Source: Eledone cirrhosa
Lineage: Eukaryota > Mollusca > Cephalopoda > Octopoda > Eledonidae
Direction of reading: 5' to 3'
NCBI GenBank assembly: GCA_964016885.1
Contig: OZ024743.1
Location: forward strand, 10,358,939 to 10,422,938
DNA length: 64,000 bases
Below are positions 45,105 to 55,752 of this stretch, one piece after another. Numbering within the stretch: the stretch's first letter is position 1; each line of letters starts with the position of its first letter. The translations under genes were made by a program, and so were the position numbers. The notes beneath the pieces are model-generated. The model had not been told where the DNA came from and searched no databases. It was given only the letters and a program-made list of their open reading frames with translations.

Positions 45105-45243
45105 GGCACATGGCTTAGTGGTTAGAGTATTGGCCCTGCATTCAAAAGGTTGTGAGTTCAATTCTCAGGCTGTTTCTTTGAGCAAGACACTTTATTTCAC
45201 ATTGTTCCAGTTTACTCAGCTGTAGAAATGAGATGATAGGACT
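45103..45243 (+). mobile_element. SINE head (tRNA-like part and middle only)
   Basis: GAAGGCACATGGCTTAGTGG (A box), GGTTGTGAGTTCAATTCTCA (B box), TTTGAGCAAGACACTTTATT and CAGTTTACTCAGCTGTAGAA, ending GATGATAGGAC. It stops where the SINE at 19696 switches to its LINE-like 3' part. A LINE copy of the matching family starts within about 90 bp. Confidence 0.8.
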
Positions 45244-45557
45244 ATAAGAATATAAGAATAACAAATATATAAGAAGAACAGATAGAGACATTCAATGTAG
45301 AAGAGCACTAAAAATAAGAGCACCTAAAAAATAACTTACTAGAGGCGACAAAGGAGATCTGTGGCTGGAGTAAGACCACAGGCAAGAGGAGAGTGACTTG
45401 GTGGTGGAACAATAAGGTAGATGAGGCAGTTAGGGCCAAGAGACAAGCATGGAAAGAATGGTAGAACGGGGGAAGCAGGGTACATAACATAGTGACCAGG
45501 AGGTGACAAGTATACTTAGCTAGGAGGGAAGCAGAGGATAGAAAATTCAAGCATGTT

Positions 45558-46532
45558 TTGCAACGTGAGGACCAGAAACAGGAGGTGTTCAAGATTGTGA
45601 GGCAGTGTCTCAGAGAGAATTGTGATGTCATTGGAGAGAAGTGTATCCAGAATGATAAAGGTGAGCTTGTCATCACAAGTGCTGAGAAGAAAGATGCATG
45701 GAAGAGCCATTATGATAGATTATTAAATGAGGAGAATGCATGGGAAGAAGAGACCCTACTCCAAGTAGACCCTATAGAGGGGCCGGCAGTACAAGTCAGT
45801 AGCAGCGTAGTAAGTAAGGCAATCAAAGATATGAAGATGGGGAAGGCAACCGGTCCATCGGGTATGGCTGCTGAGATGCTGAAGGCATCTAGGTCGGTAG
45901 GTCACACTATAACCGCACGTAGTGTTAACCAGGTAATACTAGAAGGTGTCATACCAAAGGATTGGTGCAGTAGCATCATTGTCAACTGCTACAAAGGTAA
46001 AGGTGATGCACTCGATAGAGGAAACTATAGAGGTATAAAGCTGATGGACCAGGTCATAAAAGTGACAGAAAGAGTTATAGCACAGTTGATTAGGGACCAG
46101 GTGAAACTAGATGAGATGCAATTTGGGTTTGTGCCAGGAGGCACCACTGATGCCCTCTTCCTTGTGAGGCAGTTACAGGAAAAGTACCTAGCTAAAAGTA
46201 AGCCACTCTACCTGGCATTCATCGATCTCGAGAAAGCCTTTGGCAGAGTTCCCCATGCTATAATCTGGTGGGCTCTTAGAAAACTAGGAGTAGATGAATG
46301 GCTTGTGAAAGCTGTACAAGCCATGTATAGGGGAGCAGTCAGCAAAGTTATGATTAGCAATGAGTGCAGTGAGGAATTTAGCATACAGGTTGGTGTCCAC
46401 CAGGGCTCTGTTCTTAGCCCTCTCCTGTTCATCATAGTCCTGCAGGCAATAACGGAGGAGTTTAAGACCGGATGCCCATGGGAACTCCTGTATGCAGACG
46501 ACTTCGCACTTATAGCTGAATCTATGGTATAA
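45558..46532 (+). pseudogene. Reverse transcriptase of LINE copy F
   Basis: 324 codons ending at TAA 46530-46532. RT motifs in order: MGKATGPSGMAAEMLKAS (fingers), WCSSIIVNCYKGKGDALDRG, NYRGIKLMDQVIKVTERV, MQFGFVPGG, LAFIDLEKAFGRVPH (motif A; first Asp kept, the later FD is FG), GVHQGSVLSPLLFI (motif B) and ELLYADDFALIAES (motif C, catalytic YADD). RT copies LINE RNA at the nicked target. The TAA falls just after motif C; the DNA continues in frame to the zinc finger. Upstream of 45558 the frame also shows at least one stop. Confidence 0.88.
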
Positions 46533-47409
46533 CTACAGAAGAAATTCCAAACTTGGAAGCAGGGACTAGAAAGAAAGGGTTTCAAAGTCAACCTGACAAA
46601 GACTAAGGTCCTTGTAAGTAGACGAGAAAACAGAACACAGATCCCCTCAGGGAAATGGCCTTGCTCAGTATGTAGGAAAGGTGTAGGTAGGAACTCCATT
46701 CTCTGCCCCAAATGCAAACAATGGCTACACAAGAGATGTAGCGGGATCTCAGGAAGCTTAACTAAGAATGTAGGCTTCACATGTAGCAGCTGTTGCTGGG
46801 AGAGCAAGCAGCAAACAGCCACAGGAAACAAGTACCACCAAACTCTTGGAGGGCTCTGTAGAAACAGTAGACAGCTTCTGCTACCTAGGTGACGGAATTA
46901 GCAGCGGAGGTGGGGGTTCGGAAAGTACAATAACTAGGGTAAGAACAAGATGGAAGAAGTTCAGGGAGCTACTGCCACTGCTAACTGCAAAAGGCTTTTC
47001 CCTCAAAAAGAGAGGCAGACTGTATGATGCATGTATACGAACAGCAATGTTGCATGGTATTGAGACCTGGGCGCTGTCTGTGGAAGACTTGCGTAGATTA
47101 GAAAGAAACGAAGCCTGCATACTCCGATGGATGTGTAATAGTAATATACGTGAACTGCAAAGCATAAATGAATTGAGAGAGAGACTGAGCATAAGAGGAA
47201 TCAAATTCTGTGTGCAGGAGAGGCGGTTGCGTTGGTATGGACATGTGATGCATATGACGGATGACAGCTGCATAAAAAGGTGCAGAGCACTAGAAGTCGA
47301 TGGAAACCGCGGAGTGGGGAGATCTAAGAAGACCTGGGATGAGGTGATAAAAGCCGACCTTACCCAATTACACTTCTCAAAGGCGATGACACAGGACCGT
47401 GACTTCTAG
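46533..47409 (+). pseudogene. Zinc finger and C-terminal domain of LINE copy F
   Basis: Continues from the RT: KKFQTWKQGLERKGFKVN, KTKVLVSRREN, then CSVCRKGVGRNSILCPKC, WLHKRCSG and CSSC (PHD-like Zn site). A frameshift between about 46795 and 46845 leads to EGSVETVDSFCYLGDGISSG, KKRGRLYDACIRTAMLHGIE, RRLRWYGHVMHM and GVGRSKKTWDEVI. A TAG at 47407 replaces the usual Trp of the DRDLWR motif. Confidence 0.85.
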
Positions 47410-47739
47410 CGTGACGCAGTAATACAGAAGACCCGACCCCCACGGGTACAATCCGAAGCTGAAGCATATAGACAATATGCCCCCACACCCTCCCACTGCA
47501 AAGTGGTCGTGGAGGTGCCACGGCAAAAAGGCACCCAACACTCACTGTAAATGAGGTTGGTGTTAGGAAGGGCATCCAGCTGTAGAAATCAAGCCACAAT
47601 CGGTTCCCGTATGAGCAAGACAGGGTGACCCGACCGGATACTGCCCACAACAGGACAACCCGTCTAACCCATGTTAGCGTGGAAGAATGGACGTAAAACG
47701 GTGATGATGATCATGATGATGATATATATATATATGAAA

Positions 47740-48500
47740 TTTTGAAACAGCTAATTAACCCGCGTGTGTTTTATATTTTACTCTTAATTCGGCCGGAGAT
47801 TTACATTCCCATTTGCCCTTTAAAACATAACTTTCCGTATTTACTACGGTTATGAGATGCGGTTTCTTATTCGGGTACAACTTCTGATTTTAGCCTAAGA
47901 AAATATCTATATGCGTGTGTAATTTATACACGCATATATTTATTTTTTTAATTTCAATTGAGTTCTTAACACGTTGGGTTGATAATGTTTTCGATAAAAC
48001 TATTTAACCCGCGTATATATTATTTTTTTTTCCTCCTTTCGTGGATCGTAGTTGTCTCCCCTTCCCGCTTCGTGACGCTAAAATACTTCCTCAGTCAAAA
48101 CTGCTGGAATTTCAAATTTGGCGGTCATTCGAGGCGAGAAGGAGCAACTTAACAGCCACGATTTTTGACTGCAGTAAGAATTTTTTTCTTATATCAAAGT
48201 TTAATGATGATTTATAAGCGCCCACCTAAATATATTCTTACATGAATGAATATTAGGCTTCTACATAAACTGGAAATATTCTCCCAATTTGTAGAAAACT
48301 TATAATGAAACAATTGTTTGGAAAGAGAGATATATTTTAACTTTAATTATATCTCATAAAATAATACAACTGGCTTTTCCACATAATACATATTGTTAGC
48401 ACCCCAAACACTTAAATTGGGTTCCTATTAAAATATAACCTAATGTTTGTTGAGTGAGATGGTTACCAGTCAGAGTTTAGCTTTAAACTAGCTCTGTTAT
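47740..48500. other. Unassigned stretch with repeated AACCCGCGT word and hairpin
   Basis: TTAACCCGCGTGTG at 47756 and TTAACCCGCGTATA at 48004 lie about 248 bp apart. A perfect 11-bp stem hairpin lies at 47908-47938 (TATATGCGTGT, 9-base loop). No ORF. Between two LINE copies; possibly an unrecognised non-autonomous element. Confidence 0.45.
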
Positions 48501-48503
48501 TGT

Positions 48504-48547
48504 ATTAAATATATATATATATATATTAAATATATATATATATATAT
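48504..48547. repeat. Duplicated TTAAATATATATATATATA unit
   Basis: Two copies of a 21-22-base AT unit directly before LINE copy E. Confidence 0.85.
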
Positions 48548-49947
48548 TAGAGAAAGTGTCAAACTAGATGAGATGCAGTTTGGTTTTGTGCCTGGGAAGA
48601 GTACAACAGATACCCCTCTTCTTGGTGAGACAATTGCAAGAGAGGTTCTTAGAGAAGAATAAGCCACTATACTTAGCCTTTGTTGACCTAGAGAAGGCCT
48701 TTGATAGGGTACCCCGATCTGTCATCTGGTGGTTCCTAAGGAAACTAGGTGTTGAGGAATGGCTTGTGAGGACAGTGCAAACTTTGTACAGAGGTACTCT
48801 CAGTAAAGTCAGGGTAGGAATGGAGTTTAGTGAGGAATTCCAGATACAAGTAGGAGTACATCAGGGTTCGGTCCTCAGCCCGCTCTTGTTCATTATAGTC
48901 CTCCAAGCCATAACAGAGGAGTTTAAGACTGGCTGTCCATGGGAACTTCTCTACTCTGACGATCTGGTTCTTATAGCAGAATCAGTAGAAGAGCTAGAGA
49001 ATAAATTCTGGCTATGGAAACAGCAGTTGGAAGCAAGAGGACTGAGAGTGAATCTAGCTAAGACAAAAGTGTTGATGAGTAGAAAAGAGGACAAAACCCT
49101 GATTCCGTCAGGGAAATGACCATGTTCGATATGCAGAAAAGGAACTGGCATAAATTCTATAAAATGCACACAATGCAGATCCTGGGTACACAAGAGATGT
49201 AGCGGGATAGCAGGCAAACTAACAGGTAGGGAGAAATATGTATGCAGTAGATGTACAGGGAAATTAGACAGTAGAAGTCGCACTGATAGACACATTTTTC
49301 AAATGCAAGAGGGCGCTATAGAAGTGGTGGATAGCTTCCGGTACCTAGGAGATCAGATTAGCATGGGAGGGGGGTGTTCCGAGGCCATAGTATCTAGAAT
49401 AAGGACTGGTTGGAAGAAGTTTAGGGAGCTGCTTCCTCTGTTGACGAAGAAGGGTTTCTCCCTGCGTACGAAAGGCCGGTTGTATGATGCCTGTGTGAGG
49501 AGCGCGATGCTGCATGGTAGTGAGACATGGGCAGCAACTGCAAAGGATATGTGACGGCTGGAGAGAAATGAGGCAAGCATGCTCCGTTGGATGTGCAGTG
49601 TCAATGTGCGTGAACGACCTAACATAAATGTGTTGAGAGAGAAACTGTGTCTGAGAGGGATAGAATGTAGTGTACGGGAGAGGAGACTGAGGTGGTATGG
49701 ACATGTGATGCGCATGGAGGATGACCGATGGGTGAAGAAGTGCCAGGAATTGCCAGTTGAAGGAAGACGTGGTAGAGGTAGACCACGAAAAACATGGGCG
49801 GAGGTGGTGAGAACAGACCTCAGATCATTGAAGCTCACGGTGGAGATGACGAAGGACCGTGACGAGTGGAGAGATGCTGTGCTGAATAAGACCCGTCCCA
49901 CCCTTGCAAGCAGGGAAAAGCGGACGTAAAATGATGATGAAAAAAAA
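48548..49947 (+). mobile_element. LINE copy E: RT palm to 3' end
   Basis: Starts within the RT (KLDEMQFGFVPGKSTTD). A one-base insertion in the run ACCCCTCTTC near 48612 breaks the frame. Then LAFVDLEKAFDRVPR (motif A), GVHQGSVLSPLLFI (motif B) and ELLYSDDLVLIAES, where motif C is YSDD in place of YADD. A TGA at 49117-49119 replaces the Trp of SGKW. The zinc finger (CSICRKGTGINSIKCTQC) and C-terminal domain follow, with a second TGA at 49552-49554, RLERNEASMLRW, GRGRPRKTWAEVV and KTRPTLASREKRT, and a short (ATG)n end. Close relative of copy B. Confidence 0.9.
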
Positions 49948-52565
49948 TGATGAGATATATATATATATATATACATATAAATATATACATATATATATAT
50001 AACTGATCACCCACTGTCACTCCTTGTGTTATTTGGATCAAGTGTACATGCACACTCAAACAGTCAAAATCCCAACAGGAAAGTCAGCTTTTTCATGGTC
50101 TGATGCACATAACTTCACAGCTTTGTACAAACACAGACACACACACACACACATAGTTGTCCATTCAATTTCACAAGGATTGTCACTTTCAAAAGCTCTC
50201 TAATATCTAAGATGCATTCTGACCCCCACTTCCCCAAAGTAATTAACTAAACACACATGTGCTTTGTGTCACCTGTTTTTTTTTTTTTTTCTTCCTCTTC
50301 TCACTCTCATCTATCTTTCTAATTCTTCTTTTATTTCTCATTCTATCTTCTGATAAAAGACTAACATCTGAAACATTAAGGCTCTTTTCCTAATATATCA
50401 AGCTTTAAACTAATATATATCTTTATTGTACTGTATCGTTTCATGTGTTGTTTATCTGTTAACTTTTTGCATGTATATATAAATATATACATGGGTGTGT
50501 TTGCATACCCTTCATGAATGTATATTGAGGAAGGATATATTTGTAGGTAAGAAAAACAAAAAGAAATAATGCTTTCCCAATGAAGATGTTCAAGATATTT
50601 GTTCGGTATCAACTTAAACACTTGCTTGTCACATTTACCATCAGAAATGGAGTGAACCATTGATTCGTTTATTGGAAACCTATAACCAACGATACTATTC
50701 TTCATAAATTACAGGATTAAATAAATAAATTAATAAATAAGTTTACTTGTGCATCCATGCATCTCAGTTATAGCTAATTAGTTGCTCTTGTTCACACATG
50801 TGAAACACTGCCAAAACAAAGAATTTTGAAATAATCAATCAGCTTCAGCCTGCAGAAAAGACCATTTACAACTTGGCTGAGAATACCTCCTTGACCATCG
50901 TTATTCTTGCACTCCACTGATAATATATGGAATGCAAGGGTTGATGATCTGCTGACTACATTGATCTGGTAGCAGATATAAATATCTGTGTATTATCCAT
51001 ATAACAGAAGTCATTCTGATATCATTGACAAATAGTTGAGTACAATAACACATATCAATCGCTTTATGGTGATTGTCCCAGTTAAAATTGGGGTTAAACT
51101 TGTGGATCAATGTCAGTTTTCATTCTCATTACGGGATACATTTTGAGGCAATATTTTATGACAGAATACCCTTCTTAAAGGATGCAATGTACTTATTCTA
51201 AATTTTATACACAAATAGCTGAGCGAAACTGCTTAACTAAATGTCTTTTAAGAATAATATCCATGTCTGTTCATATAAAGCAAATTTCAACAACTTGTGC
51301 ATTCTTTGAGAATATCTGTGCATCAACAGCTAATGCATTGTGAAAGCTTTAATGAGCTGGATAATTGTACATAGCTTTTTTATTTATTTTTCATTTTATT
51401 AAAAACTAAAATGCAGACACTCTGTCAGGTAGTTGTAGATTACTAAAGCAATGTTTTTATTTGTCACCATCATCTGGCTGTTCAGTGCATCTCTTAACCC
51501 CATCATCAGCATTTTATATCTTTGCTGATATGGACTTGCTCCTTCAAATACACTGTTATTATCCAATTAATTTATCTTCATTAAATTTTACTCTTGATAC
51601 ATTTCCAAATTAGATTCTGAGGCAATTTAATTTACAAGGCTGTTGACATCGTCATAGGGGTGTCATTTTCCTTGTCTGATACCAACTATTTATGTTCCCA
51701 CTCACCACACAGAATGTTCCTCACTACACGTATCTCTCAAAATGAATAATTCAAAAATTTCATATTCTTATGCATACTTATTTTACTGTGAGCCCTGTTT
51801 GTATTTGATATTAAAAAACAAAAGAATTACCCATATCTATTTCCACTATCCTCTCTATTTCTTATTGCTAAGGCTTTATTAAGCTAATGTACGAACAATG
51901 CATGTACCTTTTGTCAAGGTTGTAGTTTCTAAACCAATCTCAGATAACACACATCCACACACTCAGAATCCTATTAGAGAAAAAGAAAAGGTGAAGAAAG
52001 TAAACAAGAACGTAGGTACCCACTTAATGTTAGCTATCTTCAAATCCCCCAAATGATCTTTCAACAGTAGGAAGGCTTTGATTTTGCTTAGAAATATATC
52101 CACAATAGATTTGTAATTTCTATAAAGTACCAACATCTAAAACTCCAGCCCAGCCACACCATGGCAATATATTCCTTGAGGAAACGTGAAGATTCAGAAT
52201 ATTATTCCTCAAGCTACTTTATAAAAAAACACAGGAATCAAGAGGGTTTTCTAGTCTTTTCTTTATTGGGAGTGGATAGGGTGGTATTTTTCCTCTTCAC
52301 TTATACCAAAATAATTAACACTGTCTCAACAGCTCTTCCTCAGCTGCCAACCTGAAGGCCACATTTCCTCAAAACACTTTTTTCCAAACTCCCTTTAAGG
52401 AAACTTCTACATGATAGTAGTGTTGGTGCTGGAAGTGGTGATGGTGGTAGTGGTGACAGATTTTGTTGTTGTTGAGGTAGTGGAGAAGAAAGAAGATAAA
52501 GAGGCTGGCATTATGAAAAGAAGTGATAAGTAGGGGATATAGAAGAAGGAGAAGACAGATGAGGG
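49948..52565. other. Anonymous AT-rich DNA
   Basis: (TA)n at 49957-50000, CA run near 50133 and a T run at 50278-50290. About 2.6 kb with no recognised gene or repeat family. Confidence 0.45.
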
Positions 52566-52632
52566 GTGGAGGAGGAGGAGGTGGAGGTGGAGGTGGAGGA
52601 GGAGGAGGAGGAGGAGGAGACAGATGAGGAGG
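52566..52632. repeat. (GGA)n polypurine microsatellite
   Basis: GGAGGAGGTGGAGGTGGAGG-type repeats. The encoded Glu/Val or Pro runs on either strand are not proteins. Confidence 0.95.
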
Positions 52633-53560
52633 AAGAGAAAGAGGAGAAAGAAGCAATGCAAGGAAATTCTGTTAAAATTGCCTTTATCTTTACTGCCAGA
52701 TGTGTGGAGTTATTGATTAGGCAAGCAAGTTATATGTTGGTGAAATTGTTTGTAAACCCAATGGCTATATATTTGAGATGAATAAAAATTGGTTTCTGCT
52801 ATCTATAAATAGTTTCTAAATAAATAGAGAATATACACACATATACGCACATACACACACACACACACACATTGTCTCCCACTTTCTCTCTATCTCTCTC
52901 ACACGCATATACACACAAGCAGACATAGATCAAGTACATACCACATTCATGTTTCCTACCCTCACATAGATATCATATTAGAAAAATGAAATATGTTTAT
53001 ATATATATACCATTTATATAATATTGGTTCAAAGCTGATGATTCATTCCATCACTATGTACAGTTTTTTTGGCATGTGTGAGCCTTTTTTTTCTTTTGAT
53101 TCTTAAAGAATTGCACATACCAAAAAAACTATGGGTAGTAACAGGGTGAATCTCAGCTTCAAATGAATCAATCAACTCCACTGTATGTACAGTATTTTCC
53201 AATATTTACCAGTACACACAGACACTCACACTCTCTCACACGCATGCATGCACACACACACAAACACTCATACATGCGTGTGTGCACACACACACACACA
53301 CATTCACACATTTTTAATGGTACTCTCTGGTTATGGCTGACGATGGGTTTGCATCCAAAATGTTCCTCTCCAAAGTTCAAGCCTGGGCAAGGTATTTTAT
53401 GGAAGAACAAGTTGCCCATATATACCAATCTCCTTCTCCAAGAGAAAGACAATGACCAATATAACTTGGCATCAGTTATACTGCAGGTTAACTCAGAACA
53501 CAAAAGGTCAACAGAATTATTGTATCTTATGCTCTAACCATGCTGCCAACCCAGTATCCT
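52633..53560. other. Anonymous DNA with CA runs and a small hairpin
   Basis: CA runs at 52852-52870 and 53213-53302. CAGTTTTTTTGGCATGTG (53061) pairs imperfectly with CACATACCAAAAAAACT (53113), a hairpin about 70 bases long. No gene. Confidence 0.5.
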
Positions 53561-53690
53561 GGACTGATATTTTATTTATCGAATGTAAAACAATGAAAGG
53601 TGAAGTTGACCTAGTTAAGATTTGAACTCAAAGCACAGAGAACAGGAACAAATGCTATAAATTCTATTTCAACACTCAAATAATTGTAGA
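53561..53690 (-). mobile_element. SINE relic
   Basis: TGATATTTTATTTATCGAATG, TGAAAGGTGAAGTTGACC and AGATTTGAACTCAAAGC: inverted SINE body. Confidence 0.6.
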
Positions 53691-53700
53691 TTCTATATGA

Positions 53701-54208
53701 GGGTGCTTCAAAAGGTTCATGGAAAAAGGACAGTTGGAAAAACGTTTTAAGTTCTGATGTTTATTTTTCAGCACATGCTCCATCTAGGTTAAAACACTTC
53801 TCTAAGCATTGATACCAGCCTTTAAGTCCATCTGTGTAAAAGTGAGGGTCATGCGATTTAAACCATGGCAAAGCAGCAATTTTTTACATCTTCAACCTCA
53901 TCTCTTCCACTTCTAAAACGACTTTTTCCATTTGTAGGTTGTTGATTTCTTTGGGGTATTGTCCCCATAAACTTGCTCCAGCGCGTCAATGATTTGGTTG
54001 CTCTACCACCCTAGCTTCACCATGGATTTGATGTTTTCATGGAGACCATGCTGCTCGAGCAGGTGATGACTTCTGACTGGCGGCGCTGTGTTGCAACATG
54101 TTAAAACATGTTATGACACATTAGTACAAGAAAGTAAGGGGCATAGAGATCAAAATCCCTGCATATGATTTTTAGCTATGTACTTTTTCCGAGAACCTTT
54201 TGAAGCCC
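53701..54208 (-). mobile_element. Internally deleted mariner-type transposon
   Basis: Terminal inverted repeats are at 53701-53728 (GGGTGCTTCAAAAGGTTC...) and 54181-54208 (complement begins GGGCTTCAAAAGGTTC...), ~28 bp with a few differences. On the minus strand the transposase end is readable: EINNLQMEKVVLEVEEMRL, LPWFKSHDPHFYTDGLKGWY, QCLEKCFNLDGACAEK, then TAA at 53763-53761. The DDE core is missing; about 510 bp remain. A cut-and-paste element that can no longer move itself. Confidence 0.75.
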
Positions 54209-54523
54209 AGTCATTTCAATAAAATAAAAATAGCAGAAGGAATATAAAGTAACCTTAAAAGCATGTGTTATATTTTTCTTTTCTATTTAGTAAACATACA
54301 TTTTAATATTGCTGTACCACATGCATGTACCACATGCATATTTTTCTGCGTTAAGAAAAATAATCAACCTGACTGGTCTTAACAGAGAGATCCATCTCTC
54401 ATAAGAGGTTCAATACTCAATTTCCGAACTCTTAAAATAGTAGCTAATAAGCTATTTATAGTATAAGCAAATATAAAGCAAATCAAATTGGTCAGCCTAA
54501 TTTGCATAAAAGTGTAAACATGG
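54209..54523. other. Anonymous AT-rich DNA
   Basis: No feature recognised. Confidence 0.4.
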
Positions 54524-55752
54524 GCATCATCATCATCATCATCATCAGGTTTAGCGTCCGTGTTCCACGCTTGCATGGGTTTGGACGGGGGTTTTCCCAC
54601 TTGAGGCAAGAGTGGTTGTCTTGCTCGCATAGGACTGTCTGGCGGGTTTTCTACAGTTGGATGCCCTTCCTAACACCAACCACATTTACAGTGTGGGGCT
54701 GGGAGGTTTTTACCGTGTTGCCTACACGGCCACATTACAGCGTGGACTGTCTGGCGGGTTTTCTACAGCTGGATGCCCTTCCTAACACCAACCACATTTA
54801 CAGTGTGGGGCTGGGAGGTTTTTACCGTGTTGCCTACACGGCCACATTTACAGCGTGGACTGTGTGTTTTTTGTCGTGACACCTACACGATCTCATTTGT
54901 TTCGGCCTGGATGTTGTGGGACCAACATAACTTTACATTGAAAGGGGCGGTGTGGGTGGGGTGGAGGTGGTGGGACGGGGGTGTGTTTTGATAGAGGTGC
55001 CTACTGACTGTAGTAGGTTTTTACTTTGTATTTAGGTAAGGCGGGTCTTCTCTATTACTGAGTACCGCCAAAGGTCTCGGTCCAGTGACATTGTCTTGGA
55101 GAGGTGTAAGCGTGTGAGGTCGGAATTTATCAGCTCGTCCCATGTTTTTCTGGGTCTGCCTACTCCGTGGCTACCGTCTATCTTTATTGCCCTGCACTTT
55201 GTTATACAGCTGTCGTCTTTCATGCGCATCACGTGACCGTACCAACGTAGCCTTCTCTCGAGTAAACAACATCTGATCCCTCTTATTTCTAATTTTTTCC
55301 TTAGTTCGTTTATGCTTTGCCGTTCACGTATATTACTATTGCACATCCAGCGGAGCATGCAAGCTTCGTTCCTCTCTAGTCTGCGTATATCCTCTGCACA
55401 CAATGCCCAGGTCTCACTGCCATGCAGCATTGCTGTTCGTATGCAGGCATCGTATAACCTGCCTTTCATTTTTAGGGAGAACCCTCTAGCGGCTAATAGT
55501 GGTATAAGCTCTCTGAACTTTTTCCATCCAGTTCTGACTCTAGCTACTGTACTTTCAGAGCACCCTCCCCCACTGCTGATTTTGTCACCCAGATAACGGA
55601 AGCTGTCCACTATTTCTATAGAACCCTCTGCGCAGTTGAAGGAGCTAGTATTTTGTGGGCACTTGCTGCTACTTATTGCACCAGAGCACCGGCCACATGT
55701 AAAATCTATGTTCTTAGTTAGCTTACCTGTGATCCCACTACATCTTTTATGA
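54524..55752 (-). mobile_element. LINE copy C: zinc-finger end, C-terminal domain, 3' UTR
   Basis: Minus strand, nearly identical by eye to copy A over its whole shared length, including two 112-bp tail units and the odd CAGTTGGATG variant in the first unit. The frame is open from 55752 (HKRCSGITGKLTKN, CGRCSGAISSSKCPQN) to the stop at 55032. It extends about 55 bp further 5' than copy A, so it is truncated at another point. Confidence 0.9.

Larger units (their letters stand above)
45330..47732 (+). mobile_element. LINE copy F: pre-RT region, RT, C-terminus and 3' UTR
   Basis: The longest plus-strand copy. It starts in the pre-RT region (TWWWNNKVDEAVRAKRQAWK near 45400), with the RT frame to 46532, the zinc finger, a C-terminal domain to 47409 and a 3' UTR (CACTGCAAAGTGGTCGTGGAG, GAGGTTGGTGTTAGGAAGGG) that ends in GGACGTAAAACGG and (ATG)n. 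The 3' UTR lacks the 112-bp unit but matches the SINE at 19696. It belongs to a sister subfamily of D. Confidence 0.9.

Noticed and set aside
52369..52661. Proline- or leucine-rich frames opposite the (GGA)n tract
   Set aside because: Low-complexity translation of a polypurine repeat.
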